A DNA stretch of 64,000 nucleotides from assembly GCA_014378845.1 (NCBI GenBank), contig JACMNB010000059.1, forward strand, positions 1 through 64,000, given 5' to 3'. Position numbers and translations under genes: made by a program. The notes under the pieces are model-generated. The model was given only the letters and a program-made list of their open reading frames with translations. It was not told the origin of the DNA and ran no database searches. Positions 52,045 through 61,495 of this stretch are shown here, one piece after another (position 1 is the first letter of the stretch; each line of letters starts with the position of its first letter). Source of the stretch: Methylotenera sp. (lineage in GTDB: Bacteria > Pseudomonadota > Gammaproteobacteria > Burkholderiales > Methylophilaceae).

Positions 52045-55000
52045 ATGAAAAAAATACAATTTATTCTAGCTGGTCTATTGGTTGCTTTGATGACGCATAT
52101 ATCAACTAGTATGGCGGAAGATATTGATCTTTACAGTGGTATTACTTCTGGAGCTGCTATTCCCAATGTATTAATTGTGATTGATAATGCAGCTAATTTT
52201 GATGCCGCCACCTCTGGCGCTTGTGCTTATTCAGATGCACCATCAACTCCCGTCAATATGGCAGGAAAGCTGGCTGGCTTAGAACAGTGCGCCCTCAATA
52301 ATGTCATTGATGCATTACCGACCAACACAGATGGCACTGCCAGAGTTAATATCGGTTTAATGGTGTATGGCTCGACTGGAGTTGCCAGCTCATTCCCCTC
52401 TGCTGGTTGCGCCTCGTCGAACGATGGCGGTTGTTTAATTAGCCAGCTCACGGCTATGACAGCTACCAATAAAACTGCACTTAAGGCGCTGATTAAAAGC
52501 TGGACAACTGGCAATATCAAGGCCAATGCTGAGGGTACTGCATTAGCCATGCAAGAGGCTTGGGCTTATTATGCTGGCTCGACTGGTGCCTCGGGCAGAT
52601 CTTATACGGCTATTAAACCACCCGCAGGCTGTCAAAATAACTTTGTGATTTTTCTAGGCAATGCTTACAACAATGTGGGAACACCTGGGGACAGCGGTAG
52701 CCCTAGCACGATGTTAGCTACAGCAGGTGCAACAGATACCAGCACCATTACAATTCCTTATCCACAAGGTGCGGCCTGTAATACCAGCGCGCCTTATTAC
52801 GCAATGGGTAATCATACCGACTCTTCTGGATTATATGCGGATGAGTGGACACGCTTTATGTACAAAAATGATCTTTATGGAACTCTAGATAATACTCAAA
52901 GCATAACGACTTATACGATTGCTGCGTTAGGAGCGTCTTGCAAGCCTAATTACCCCGCTTTGCTGACTAGCATGGCTCTTCATGGTGGCGGTAGTTATTT
53001 CCCAGTAAGTGCTGATTCTTCTGGCGATATTGTGCAGGCTTTTCTAAAAATTCTCAATGAAGTACAAGCAGTCGATAGCGTATTTTCTTCTTCCAGCTTA
53101 CCCGTCAGCGTGAATGCGCAGGGTACATTTCTGAACCAAATTTACATGGGCATGTTTCGTCCAGATGATGCTGGTTTGCCAAGGTGGGTGGGCAATATGA
53201 AGCAGTATAGTTTTATCGCTACACGTAGTACAGCCGCGCCGTTCGACATCCGTTTATCTTTGGGTGATAGTCTTGGTGTTAACGCTATTTCCGCTGCAGA
53301 AACTGGGTTTATTACACCTAATGCGGTCAGTTATTGGACCTGCGGCGGTAGCCCAAGCGTGCGTGCATGCAGCCCAGTGGCAGACCTTACTGGCGGTTTC
53401 TGGGCTAACGACCCAAAAGGCGCTGGTCTTGCCTATGATTTAGCCGATGGTGATTTGGTGGACAAGGGAGGCGCAGCTCAGATGATGCGGCTAGCCAGTT
53501 TGACCGCCGATTACACGACTACACCAGGCAGTTCAACCAATCCACGCAAGCTTTACACTTACTGTCCGAGTGGATCAGGATGCAATGCCACATTATCGAA
53601 CACTACCAATGTTTTTGATCCAACTAATGCTGCAATCACCGATACTTTGCTGAAAGTGGGCCCTAGAACCATTAGTTTCATCACTTCTGCCGCTACAGTA
53701 TCATCCGGGGTTAGCGTTTCACCAGGTGCTAGTGGAAGTCCAGCAACGGTCTCGATAACGGCCTTGTCGAAATCAAGTTCTACTGTTACAGCTACTGTGA
53801 GTACTACTGACGCTTCCTCACTTACAGGCGGCATGAAGCTTAAAATTAACACAGGTGCGTCGAAATACGATTGTAATCCTTGCACAGTTATAAGTGTAGG
53901 GACGACATCATTTACCTACAGCAATTCTGGTGGTAGTGGGTCAGCTACGCTACCTTCTGTGGCAACGATTTATTCTAACTTTGCTACAGTAACCAAGACT
54001 AGTCATGGCTTATCAATTGGGCAATTGGTAACAATTAAGGCATGTACAACACATACTGCACTCAACAACACCGTTAATACCATTACCGCAATTACTACTA
54101 ATAACTTTACGATTGCACTTGCGACCTCTATCGGCACTACAGGGGCAGATACCGCCTGTACCTATACCCCTAATATTGCAACCGCCACTACTACAACCAG
54201 CCACGGTTTTGCCACTGGAGAAAGTATTACTATCTCAGGTATAACCCCCTCTGGTTATAATGGCACATGGACTATCACACCCACTGGTGCTACCACTTTT
54301 AGCTACCAATACACCGATGCCGCACCATTAGCCAACAGTTCGACAATAGGTACAGCTACTGGCACTTCAGTTACTCGTGACGGTCTTATTAAATGGGTGC
54401 GTGGTGAGGACAATGTTGGCGATGAGCAAGGCCCAGGTGGCGCGGTCACTATACGTCCTTCAGTTCACGGTGATGTATTGCACTCAAGACCAGTGGCTCT
54501 CAATTATGGAGGCAATACTGGGGTAGTTGTTTACTATGGTGCCAATGATGGTGTGTATCGTGCCGTCAATGGCAACCAGACTGCCGCTATAGGAACTACA
54601 ACTGCAGGCGGTGAGCTGTGGGGTTTCATTCCAAGTGATTTTTTTGGCAAGCTCAAACGGCTACACACTAATAGCCCAGATTTGCTATTGCCATCAACAC
54701 CAAGCGGCATCTTGCCTGCTCCAGAATCAAAAGATTATTTTGCCGATGGTTCGACCAGTGTTTACCAGTTATTGAATGCTGATGGCACAACTAATAAGGC
54801 TTATATCTATCTTGCCATGCGCCGAGGCGGTAATTTCATTTATGCGTTGGATGTATCCGCTCCAGCTAACCCAGTGTTTTTGTGGAAGATAGGGCAATCT
54901 GGACTTACCACGCCAAGCGGCTTTACTGCGGGTACAGATTTTGCTGAACTAGGACAGACTTGGTCTGCCCCTAAAGTGGCGCTGATTAAAGGCTATAACG

Positions 55001-56037
55001 ATGGTAGCGGCAACGCAAAACCAGTAATGATTTTCGGTGCAGGCTACTCTACCACGCAAGATACGCAACCAGCTACGGCCGACAACGTTGGGCGGGGAGT
55101 TTATATTGTGGATGCAGTGACGGGGGCCTTAGTTTGGCGAGCCACTTATGGTACCAGCTCTGTCTGTAGCGGCACTGCAACAAAAGCAGCTTGCACGGTA
55201 TTGGGCATGAATCATAGTATTCCATCTGATATTACCCTAATGGATAGGGACAACGATGGCTATATTGATCGCTTGTATGCCGCTGATGTGGGCGGTAATG
55301 TGTGGCGCATCGATTTGCAGCGATCAGGAAGTGCTACTAATAATACCCCTGACTTCTGGAGAGTCAATCAGGTAGCCTCGCTTGGCGGCGGTGGCGTTCC
55401 TCTGCGCAAGTTCTTCTTTCCTGCAGATGTGATACCTACCAGTAGCTTTGATGCTGTCATCATTGGCTCTGGCGACCGAGAACACCCGTTGTCATCAACC
55501 AGCACAAGAGATAGAATTTTTGTGCTCAAAGATACTGCTACTGGAAACGATGGGAGTGGCCTAACCACCATCGCCAACAGTGACCTATACGATGCTACGA
55601 CCACGCTTTATAGCGCTGCTACGGGCACCAATAAAGGTTATTTTAAAGACTTTCTCGCTGGGGAGAAAGGTGTTAACGCACCACTTACAGTGGCTGGCTA
55701 TACCTATTACGGCACTAACCAGCCTATTCCCCCATCGTCCACGTCATGTACTAGCAACTTAGGGCAAGCTAAGGGTTACAGGCTTGATTCGCTGACTGGG
55801 GCGGTGGACTCTAAAGTGTACTATGGTGGCGGTCTCCCACCTTCTCCAGTGGCTGGGGTGGTGAATGTACGCGTACAGGGTGAAAGTACGGATAGTTCTG
55901 TACCGTTTTGTATTGGCTGTGGCGGTAATCCAAGTTGTGTTGGTGTCGACTGTAATTCAGCACTCGGCGGCGGTAAACCCCCCATCAATGTTCCAACCAG
56001 TCGTACTAGAACCTACTGGTATCAGGAAATAGATTGA
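52045..56037 (+). CDS. pilY1: Type IV pilus tip adhesin/assembly factor PilY1
   Basis: A 1330-aa exported protein (signal MKKIQFILAGLLVALMTHISTSMA). An N-terminal vWA-like part (IPNVLIVIDNAANFD) has lost the MIDAS DxSxS. The C-terminal part is a PilC/PilY beta-propeller (HSRPVALNYGGNTGVVVYYGANDGVYRAVNG) with a Ca2+ loop D-x-D-x-D-G at about residues 1066-1074 (MDRDNDGYIDRLYAADVGGN). Between them, residues about 541-777 form a Thr/Ser-rich insert with three repeat-like beta units (KTSHGLSIGQLVTI, TTSHGFATGESITI). PilY1 sits on the pilus tip and in adhesion and mechanosensing. Confidence 0.93.
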   Translation: MKKIQFILAGLLVALMTHISTSMAEDIDLYSGITSGAAIPNVLIVIDNAANFDAATSGACAYSDAPSTPVNMAGKLAGLEQCALNNVIDALPTNTDGTARVNIGLMVYGSTGVASSFPSAGCASSNDGGCLISQLTAMTATNKTALKALIKSWTTGNIKANAEGTALAMQEAWAYYAGSTGASGRSYTAIKPPAGCQNNFVIFLGNAYNNVGTPGDSGSPSTMLATAGATDTSTITIPYPQGAACNTSAPYYAMGNHTDSSGLYADEWTRFMYKNDLYGTLDNTQSITTYTIAALGASCKPNYPALLTSMALHGGGSYFPVSADSSGDIVQAFLKILNEVQAVDSVFSSSSLPVSVNAQGTFLNQIYMGMFRPDDAGLPRWVGNMKQYSFIATRSTAAPFDIRLSLGDSLGVNAISAAETGFITPNAVSYWTCGGSPSVRACSPVADLTGGFWANDPKGAGLAYDLADGDLVDKGGAAQMMRLASLTADYTTTPGSSTNPRKLYTYCPSGSGCNATLSNTTNVFDPTNAAITDTLLKVGPRTISFITSAATVSSGVSVSPGASGSPATVSITALSKSSSTVTATVSTTDASSLTGGMKLKINTGASKYDCNPCTVISVGTTSFTYSNSGGSGSATLPSVATIYSNFATVTKTSHGLSIGQLVTIKACTTHTALNNTVNTITAITTNNFTIALATSIGTTGADTACTYTPNIATATTTTSHGFATGESITISGITPSGYNGTWTITPTGATTFSYQYTDAAPLANSSTIGTATGTSVTRDGLIKWVRGEDNVGDEQGPGGAVTIRPSVHGDVLHSRPVALNYGGNTGVVVYYGANDGVYRAVNGNQTAAIGTTTAGGELWGFIPSDFFGKLKRLHTNSPDLLLPSTPSGILPAPESKDYFADGSTSVYQLLNADGTTNKAYIYLAMRRGGNFIYALDVSAPANPVFLWKIGQSGLTTPSGFTAGTDFAELGQTWSAPKVALIKGYNDGSGNAKPVMIFGAGYSTTQDTQPATADNVGRGVYIVDAVTGALVWRATYGTSSVCSGTATKAACTVLGMNHSIPSDITLMDRDNDGYIDRLYAADVGGNVWRIDLQRSGSATNNTPDFWRVNQVASLGGGGVPLRKFFFPADVIPTSSFDAVIIGSGDREHPLSSTSTRDRIFVLKDTATGNDGSGLTTIANSDLYDATTTLYSAATGTNKGYFKDFLAGEKGVNAPLTVAGYTYYGTNQPIPPSSTSCTSNLGQAKGYRLDSLTGAVDSKVYYGGGLPPSPVAGVVNVRVQGESTDSSVPFCIGCGGNPSCVGVDCNSALGGGKPPINVPTSRTRTYWYQEID

Positions 56038-56135
56038 TGGTATTTGGCTACGCTAATAAATGAATGATCATTGGGGCTGGGCAACTCAAAACAGAAGCGA
56101 AGTGCGAAGCGCTGGGTTGCTGCGCTACTGCCTTA

Positions 56136-56157
56136 CGGCGATGCTAATGCATCGCCG
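56136..56157 (+). terminator. Hairpin after pilY1
   Basis: CGGCGATGC, loop TAAT, GCATCGCCG: a perfect 9-bp stem 99 bp after pilY1 and 30 bp before the next gene. There is no T-tract, so it may be an attenuating or mRNA-protecting hairpin rather than a true terminator. Confidence 0.5.
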
Positions 56158-56186
56158 ATATTAGATGGCCATTGGTATAGTTTCGT

Positions 56187-56888
56187 ATGCTACGCGCTTT
56201 AGAGTTTATCGATAGAGATAGCACACGCTTTGCATTTTTTCTCTGCTTGTCTATATTGGGGCACATCGTTGTTTTAATTTACGCAATACCTGCAACATTT
56301 CCAAACTTGAAAGATGAGCCGCCAACTGCAGCCAAACTTAAAGCCTTAACATTTCAGATTACTCAAGTTTATAGCGACTATCATGAGCCGATTATTGCAA
56401 CGAAAAATGCCAATTTAACTAAAGCGGATATAGCTGAGGTGATGCCAGTCGCAACTGATGCAACCGAAGCTAAAATAGCCGAACCCAGCACAACCGAAGT
56501 TGAAACAGACAAACCTGAGATAGCTGAGGCGGATACGAAGAGTGAATACAAGGACTACAGTATTTCTGGCAGCAAATTACAATCAATTTTGAATGAAAAG
56601 TACTATTCGCTGGGTGAGCTGGATCAATTACCAGAAACTCAAACAGATATCGACATTGAATCGTTAAATTTATTAAAATTCGCTCAAGGTGGTAAGCTTG
56701 AGCTTCGATTGTGGGTAAATGAGCAAGGTCAAGTGGTTAACGTGGAGGTCATTAAGTCAGAGATGCCATCCGCCTTTGTTGAGAGTGCGATAAAACTCTT
56801 TTTGCAGGCACAGTTTTCCGCAGGTAGGGTTAACAATAATCCAGTAAAGTTTGTTTCTAAGGTCGTGATTCGTTATGAGCCGCATTGA
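56187..56888 (+). CDS. TonB-like C-terminal domain protein
   Basis: A 233-aa protein: one membrane helix (about residues 17-35, FFLCLSILGHIVVLIYAIP), an acidic Thr/Glu/Ala-rich linker (EVETDKPEIAEADTKSE), and a C-terminal TonB-type fold (GGKLELRLWVNEQGQVVNVEVIKSEMPSAF..QFSAGRVNNNPVKFVSKVVIRYEP). It follows the pilus cluster on the same strand; co-function with pili is not shown. No ExbBD partners are present. Confidence 0.8.
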   Translation: MLRALEFIDRDSTRFAFFLCLSILGHIVVLIYAIPATFPNLKDEPPTAAKLKALTFQITQVYSDYHEPIIATKNANLTKADIAEVMPVATDATEAKIAEPSTTEVETDKPEIAEADTKSEYKDYSISGSKLQSILNEKYYSLGELDQLPETQTDIDIESLNLLKFAQGGKLELRLWVNEQGQVVNVEVIKSEMPSAFVESAIKLFLQAQFSAGRVNNNPVKFVSKVVIRYEPH

Positions 56889-56934
56889 ATAAACCAACTT
56901 TAATTGTTTTTACAACAGCATTTATAGTGACGTT

Positions 56935-57456
56935 TTATTTTAAACGTGAGTTCAAATTAGTTAACAAGTTAGCGGTAATCAAGCCATTAATCACTCCGAA
57001 AAATAAAGCCGCCAGCGCAAAAATGGGGATTAAGTACATTACCCCCGTGTGAGGAATAAGCCATAGCCGCACAATGATTAGCTGCCCTGCAATATGCGCG
57101 AAAGCCGCAAATATACTTAAGCTAATAGCACTAAAGGTTTTTTTTGGTAGATGTTGCGCTAAAAATAATGCGACCAAGCTCAGTAAAGCGCCGCTTAAAC
57201 TTAGTACGAAGGTGGGCGATAAAAACTGGCCAAGTAGCAAGCTGCTGGCAAATACGCGGAGTAAGCTCACCCATGCGGCAGTGGCAAAGCCATATTCATA
57301 CAACACATATAGCGTGACAATATTGGCAATGCCAGGTTTTACGCCTGGCAAGGGCGATGGGAATACAGCTTCTAGCAAGTGCAAGCCAATCGCCAGCGCG
57401 GTAAGCTTGGCGATGTGGTGATCTTCTGCTGTGGTTTTGATTAGTATGATTTCCAA
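56935..57456 (-). CDS. Gx transporter family protein
   Basis: A 173-aa, five-helix membrane protein of the Gx_TP family (once called heptaprenyl diphosphate synthase component I). It contains LEAVFPSPLPGVKPGIANIVTLYVLYEYG, the family signature. It lies downstream of a NusG-II protein and apbE in the same orientation, a recurrent neighbourhood linked to flavin-dependent extracytoplasmic electron transfer. It may import a small precursor; not proven. Confidence 0.88.
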   Translation of the reverse strand: MEIILIKTTAEDHHIAKLTALAIGLHLLEAVFPSPLPGVKPGIANIVTLYVLYEYGFATAAWVSLLRVFASSLLLGQFLSPTFVLSLSGALLSLVALFLAQHLPKKTFSAISLSIFAAFAHIAGQLIIVRLWLIPHTGVMYLIPIFALAALFFGVINGLITANLLTNLNSRLK

Positions 57457-57488
57457 GGTTATAGTCTAAAATACGCGCAATAAATTGT

Positions 57489-57525
57489 GCTCCTACCCAT
57501 TGTAGGAGCGATTTTTAAATCGCGA
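57489..57525. repeat. REP-like hairpin C, upstream of the Gx transporter
   Basis: GCTCCTAC (57489-57496), loop CCATT, GTAGGAGC (57502-57509), then CGATTT/AAATCG and the closing TCGCGA. The same GTAGGAGCGA..TCGCGA core as elements A and B, as a single unit (57502-57525). Confidence 0.8.
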
Positions 57526-57551
57526 AAAATCCTTTAATTATTGAGAAATAT

Positions 57552-57944
57552 TTAATAATTAAGCGAATCATACTTACTTTTTGCGCCCATCAACTGCAAA
57601 CTAACCTGGTTAGGTAAACAAATTGCCACTTGCCCTGCATGGCTTAACCAGCCTTGATGCACGCAGTATTGGTTGGGGCAGGGTGATTGTTTAAAGCGCG
57701 CTTGGCCGTTATTGATGACGATTATTGATTCGCCAAGTGGGCCTTTTATACGTAGCTCGCGTGCTTGGTTTAAATCGTAAGTGCCAATAATTTGGTTACC
57801 TTGCCTAATTTTTAGTTGGCTGGCGGGTGCAAAGCTCCAAAATTGCTGAAACATGACAGCAACTGCCACCATGCTTGCAACAATTACTAGCCAATCACCA
57901 ATGAGTGGTTTATGGTTGAATGCTAAGCGCGTGTTTTTCGGCAT
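57552..57944 (-). CDS. NusG domain II-containing protein
   Basis: A 130-aa membrane-anchored protein: one N-terminal helix (about residues 18-36, WLVIVASMVAVAVMFQQFW) and an extracytoplasmic NusG-II (KOW-less) domain (GLPLGESIIVINNGQ; SPCPNQYCVHQGWLSHAG). The CPNQYCVHQG segment has two Cys that could form a disulfide. Its start overlaps the apbE 3' end by 35 bp, so the two are translationally coupled. The family is found beside Gx transporters and ApbE. Confidence 0.86.
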   Translation of the reverse strand: MPKNTRLAFNHKPLIGDWLVIVASMVAVAVMFQQFWSFAPASQLKIRQGNQIIGTYDLNQARELRIKGPLGESIIVINNGQARFKQSPCPNQYCVHQGWLSHAGQVAICLPNQVSLQLMGAKSKYDSLNY

Positions 57945-58953
57945 CTTTATCTAACCAAATAATGCGTTTGGCCATACTTGGGCTTATGCTGATTTTGCTA
58001 TCTGAATCGATTACCAAATAGTTTTCAACATGCATATTTTTTGCGGCTTGCGCACGATTTTCAGGGTTGGCGATAAAAATGGGTTTTGAAGCTACATCAG
58101 ATAAAACACCAGTATTATTTTGTGGTGGAATTAGCACTGTCACAGCTTGCACGCCTTGCACGGGATAACCAGTGACAGGATCAATAATATGGCAATAGCG
58201 TTTACCAGCCAACTCAAAATAGCGTTGATAATCGCCAGAAGTGCCAATGGCCCAGCCACTATTAAGATCTAACGCGGCAATGGCGCTGGGTTTGCGGGGG
58301 TGTTGTATACCCACGCGCCACGGCTTGTCACCATGTTTGCCCAGCGCAATAATGTTGCCACCAATGTTAATCAGCGCGTTTTTAACGCCCACTTTGTTTA
58401 ATTCTTTTAAAGCAATATCCAGCGCATAACCTTTGGCATAGCCGCCTAAATCTAGCTGAACGCTAGAGCTTTTGCTGAATGCCTTTCCGTCTTCAAGCAC
58501 AATATCACTCATTTGTGGGTTGGCTTTTACTAAGCTTTTAATCTTATTTTCATCCACTTTTTTAGGTGCAAATTCATCGTGATGAAAGCCCCATTCCTCA
58601 ATTAAGCCGCCAATCGCAGGGTTAAAAGCGCCGTTTGTTTGTGCTGATAAACGTGTGGCATCTTGAATCATCGCACTCAAGTCGGGTTTGATGCTTATAG
58701 GCGTATCGCCGCGCGCAAATGCATGATTGATACTACTTAGCTCGCTGGGTCGCCAAGCGTGTAGGCGATTATGCAAGTTTTGAAATTCGCGAATAATTTG
58801 ATTGGAAATATCTTGCGAATTAGCATCGGTTTCGCCGTAAATGCTAATATCAACCAGCGTGCCAAATACATAACTTTGGGTGGTGTAGAGTGGTTCTGGT
58901 TTGTTGCAGCTGGCTGTTAAGCAAGCAAGCAGAAATAAGAAAAATAGGCGCAT
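57910..58953 (-). CDS. apbE: FAD:protein FMN transferase
   Basis: A 347-aa ApbE lipoprotein (MRLFFLFLLACLTASC, lipobox LTAS-C). It transfers FMN from FAD to Thr/Ser in SGAT-type motifs of target proteins such as RnfG, NqrC or NosR-like proteins. The conserved LDLGGYAKGYALD, NIGGNIIALG and HIIDPVTGYPV motifs are intact, with DVASKPIFI taking the place of the more usual SDALATALF. No SGAT-carrying target lies in the window. It forms a unit with the NusG-II and Gx transporter genes. Confidence 0.92.
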   Translation of the reverse strand: MRLFFLFLLACLTASCNKPEPLYTTQSYVFGTLVDISIYGETDANSQDISNQIIREFQNLHNRLHAWRPSELSSINHAFARGDTPISIKPDLSAMIQDATRLSAQTNGAFNPAIGGLIEEWGFHHDEFAPKKVDENKIKSLVKANPQMSDIVLEDGKAFSKSSSVQLDLGGYAKGYALDIALKELNKVGVKNALINIGGNIIALGKHGDKPWRVGIQHPRKPSAIAALDLNSGWAIGTSGDYQRYFELAGKRYCHIIDPVTGYPVQGVQAVTVLIPPQNNTGVLSDVASKPIFIANPENRAQAAKNMHVENYLVIDSDSKISISPSMAKRIIWLDKDAEKHALSIQP

Positions 58954-58968
58954 TTTATAATGGGTTGG

Positions 58969-59928
58969 TTACTGTAAAATTTCTTCTAGCGCCTCAACAA
59001 AAACTTGTGCAGCTTTACAGGGCACGTCTAAATGCTGGGTTTGCGCTACAATTTCTACCATGCCAGTTGGGCTGGTGACATTAATCTCGGTTAAATAATC
59101 GCCAATTACATCAAGGCCTACTAAAAACAAGCCTTCAAGTTTTAACGTTTTGCCGACAGTCATTGCAATATCTAAATCACGTTTTGTAAGCGGCTGTGCA
59201 ACGCCCGTGCCGCCTGCGGCCAGGTTACCACGTGTTTCGCCTACTTTAGGTATGCGTGCTAGAGCATAAGGTAAGGGCTCGCCATTAATGACGATGATAC
59301 GCTTATCGCCCTGCGAAATCGCGGGCAAATAGCGCTGCGCCATAATGGTTTGGTTGCCAAATTGGGTGGCGGTTTCTAAAATTACGCCAATATTATGGTC
59401 AGCAGCGTGTATTCTAAAAATGCCACTGCCGCCCATACCATCCAGCGGCTTAATGACAATATCTTTGTGCGTTGCTAAGAATTCACGAATTAATTCATTA
59501 TTGCTGGTGACTAAAAATTCTGGTGCAAATTGCGGAAATTTAGCCACAGATAATTTCTCGTTCCAACTTCTAACAGAGGCAGGATTATTAATCACCCGCG
59601 CGCCTTGGCTGGCCGCCAATTCCAACAAATAAGTGCTATACAGATACTCGTTGTTAAAAGGGGGGTCTTTACGCATCAAAATTGCGTCAAACTGTTTAGG
59701 CAAAACTTCATCGGTTTGCCCTACATTAAACAAAACTTCACTATTACTGCCGCTAAAGCTAAATATTTTAGCGTTTATTTTTACTATTTCGTTGAGTAAA
59801 AACATATCATGTTGTTCGCACACATACAGCGTGTGTCCACGCGCCGCTGCCTCACGCATGATGGCAAGACTGGTGTCTTTATAGCTTTTAAGGCTGGCTA
59901 TTGGGTCGAGAATGAATAGTAGTTTCAT
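58969..59928 (-). CDS. gshB: Glutathione synthetase
   Basis: A 319-aa ATP-grasp enzyme that joins gamma-Glu-Cys and Gly. The start is set at 59928 (MKLLFILDPIASLKSYKDTS), the usual GshB opening; the frame stays open upstream only through a dispersed repeat. IVIKPLDGMGGSGIFRI is the ATP-grasp loop, and MRKDPPFNNEYLYSTYLLE and LFLVGLDVIGDYLTEINVTSPTG are signatures. It follows gshA on the same strand. Confidence 0.95.
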   Translation of the reverse strand: MKLLFILDPIASLKSYKDTSLAIMREAAARGHTLYVCEQHDMFLLNEIVKINAKIFSFSGSNSEVLFNVGQTDEVLPKQFDAILMRKDPPFNNEYLYSTYLLELAASQGARVINNPASVRSWNEKLSVAKFPQFAPEFLVTSNNELIREFLATHKDIVIKPLDGMGGSGIFRIHAADHNIGVILETATQFGNQTIMAQRYLPAISQGDKRIIVINGEPLPYALARIPKVGETRGNLAAGGTGVAQPLTKRDLDIAMTVGKTLKLEGLFLVGLDVIGDYLTEINVTSPTGMVEIVAQTQHLDVPCKAAQVFVEALEEILQ

Positions 59929-59960
59929 GTGTTCGTCATATCTCAAAGGTATATTTTTGT

Positions 59961-60032
59961 CCGTTCGTGGTGAGCTCGTCGAACCATGAATCTCTATCAT
60001 GCGCTCACCCTTCGACAAGCTCAGGGCGAACG
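59961..60032. repeat. Dispersed inverted repeat between gshA and gshB
   Basis: Left arm CCGTTCGTGGTGAGCTCGTC (59961 on) and right arm, reversed, GTTCGCCCTGAGCTTGTCGA; this is the common proteobacterial CCTTCGACAAGCTCAGGGCGAAC repeat. It gives gshB's frame a spurious N-terminal extension (STSSPRTD). Confidence 0.85.
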
Positions 60033-60045
60033 AGCGTAAATAAGT

Positions 60046-61359
60046 TTATTTCTCGTTTAACGAATCTGTTTCTTGCAATTCAATAGACGCCGCCAGCAAG
60101 GATAATCGCGCCACCACACCATACGCATAAAAACGGTTTGGAACCGTATCTGGCTCACCCGCGCAATCGGGCAGGCCGCAAGGCGTTTCAAATGCTAGCG
60201 GCTCAAAGTGAGAACCTGGCGCATTAAGGTTTTCGTCCACCGCACGGCCAGTATGTACGCGATAAAAACCGCCAATCACAAAGTGATCCATCATGTAGAC
60301 CACTGGCTCTGCCACCGCATCGTTAATACTCTCAAAGGTATAAACACCTTCTTGAATAATCACTTCTGACACTTGCTGGCCTTCTTTAATGACTGACATT
60401 TTGTTGCGCGCTTTACGGTTTAAATCGCGCACTTCATCAGGATGTTTCACCGTCATAATGCCCATACCATAGGTGCCAGCATCGGCCTTTACAATCACAA
60501 ATGGGTCTTGCGTCACACCATATTCTGCATATTTTAGTTTAATTTTATTTAGCAAAAGCTCAACTTTTGTTGCCAAGCACTCTTCGCCAGTGCGCGCATT
60601 AAAATCAATTTCGCCACAGGTTTCAAAATAAGGGTTTAATAACCAAGGGTCGATGTCCAAAAGCTGCGAAAATTCATCAACGACACGATTATACGCACTA
60701 AAATGCGTTGATTTTCGTCTAACGTGCCAACCTGCGTGCAAAGGTGGAATAACATCTTGCTCTAAGTTTTTAAGAATTTCTGGAATTCCGCCTGATAGAT
60801 CATTGTTCAATAAAACGGCGCAACTATCAAAAGCACTGTAATCTACCCCATCAACGGAACACGCCTTTAAGCTTATGCGATTTTTTTCGCGTACAACTGG
60901 CTCTAGCAACAACTTTTGGCCATCGTGCGTTTCAACAACAGTCGGTTCGGTAATGTCAGGGTTTATACTGCCAACGCGCACGTTTAATCCCGCGGCTTTC
61001 ATGATATTCACCAGCTCAACCACGTTGCGCAAATAGTAAGTATTGCGCGTGTGATTTTCGGGGATAATTAGTAGGCGATGCGCTTCAGGGCAAATTTTTT
61101 CTACAGCGATTTGCGCCGCTTGCACGCACAAGTTTAAAAAAACCGGATTTAGATTATTAAAACCGCCTGGGAATAAATTGGTATCCACTGGCGCCAGCTT
61201 AAAGCCCGCATTACGCAAATCTACGCTGGCATAAAACGGTGATGCGTACTCTAACCATTGGCTACGAAACCAATGCTCTATTTTTGGCATATCGCTTAAC
61301 ATGCGCTTTTCTAAGCTTAATAATGGGCCGCTAAGTGCGGTGGTTAAATGTGGAACCAT
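60046..61359 (-). CDS. gshA: Glutamate-cysteine ligase, proteobacterial GshA type
   Basis: A 437-aa glutamate-cysteine ligase of the type found in many beta- and alphaproteobacteria, unlike E. coli GshA. VPVDTNLFPGGFNNLNP-like APVDTNLFPGGFNNLNPVF, VIVKADAGTYGMGIMTV and FYAYGVVARLSLLAASIE are its landmarks. It makes gamma-glutamylcysteine, the first and regulated step of glutathione synthesis; glutathione is used in formaldehyde detoxification. It precedes gshB. Confidence 0.93.
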   Translation of the reverse strand: MVPHLTTALSGPLLSLEKRMLSDMPKIEHWFRSQWLEYASPFYASVDLRNAGFKLAPVDTNLFPGGFNNLNPVFLNLCVQAAQIAVEKICPEAHRLLIIPENHTRNTYYLRNVVELVNIMKAAGLNVRVGSINPDITEPTVVETHDGQKLLLEPVVREKNRISLKACSVDGVDYSAFDSCAVLLNNDLSGGIPEILKNLEQDVIPPLHAGWHVRRKSTHFSAYNRVVDEFSQLLDIDPWLLNPYFETCGEIDFNARTGEECLATKVELLLNKIKLKYAEYGVTQDPFVIVKADAGTYGMGIMTVKHPDEVRDLNRKARNKMSVIKEGQQVSEVIIQEGVYTFESINDAVAEPVVYMMDHFVIGGFYRVHTGRAVDENLNAPGSHFEPLAFETPCGLPDCAGEPDTVPNRFYAYGVVARLSLLAASIELQETDSLNEK

Positions 61360-61495
61360 ATATCCTCTTCAAATATTGTAGCCTATTTATCTTTCGCCTT
61401 GTAAGAGGAAAGTTGGGTTGGGATGAAATTTGCCACTTATTAAGCACCACCCTGACCCTTTCGCTAAAATGGGCGTGTGAATCTAGATGATGCAA

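Noticed and set aside
59929..60018. N-terminal extension of GshB (with STSSPRTD)
   Set aside because: It is translated from a dispersed repeat; the normal GshB start is at 59928.
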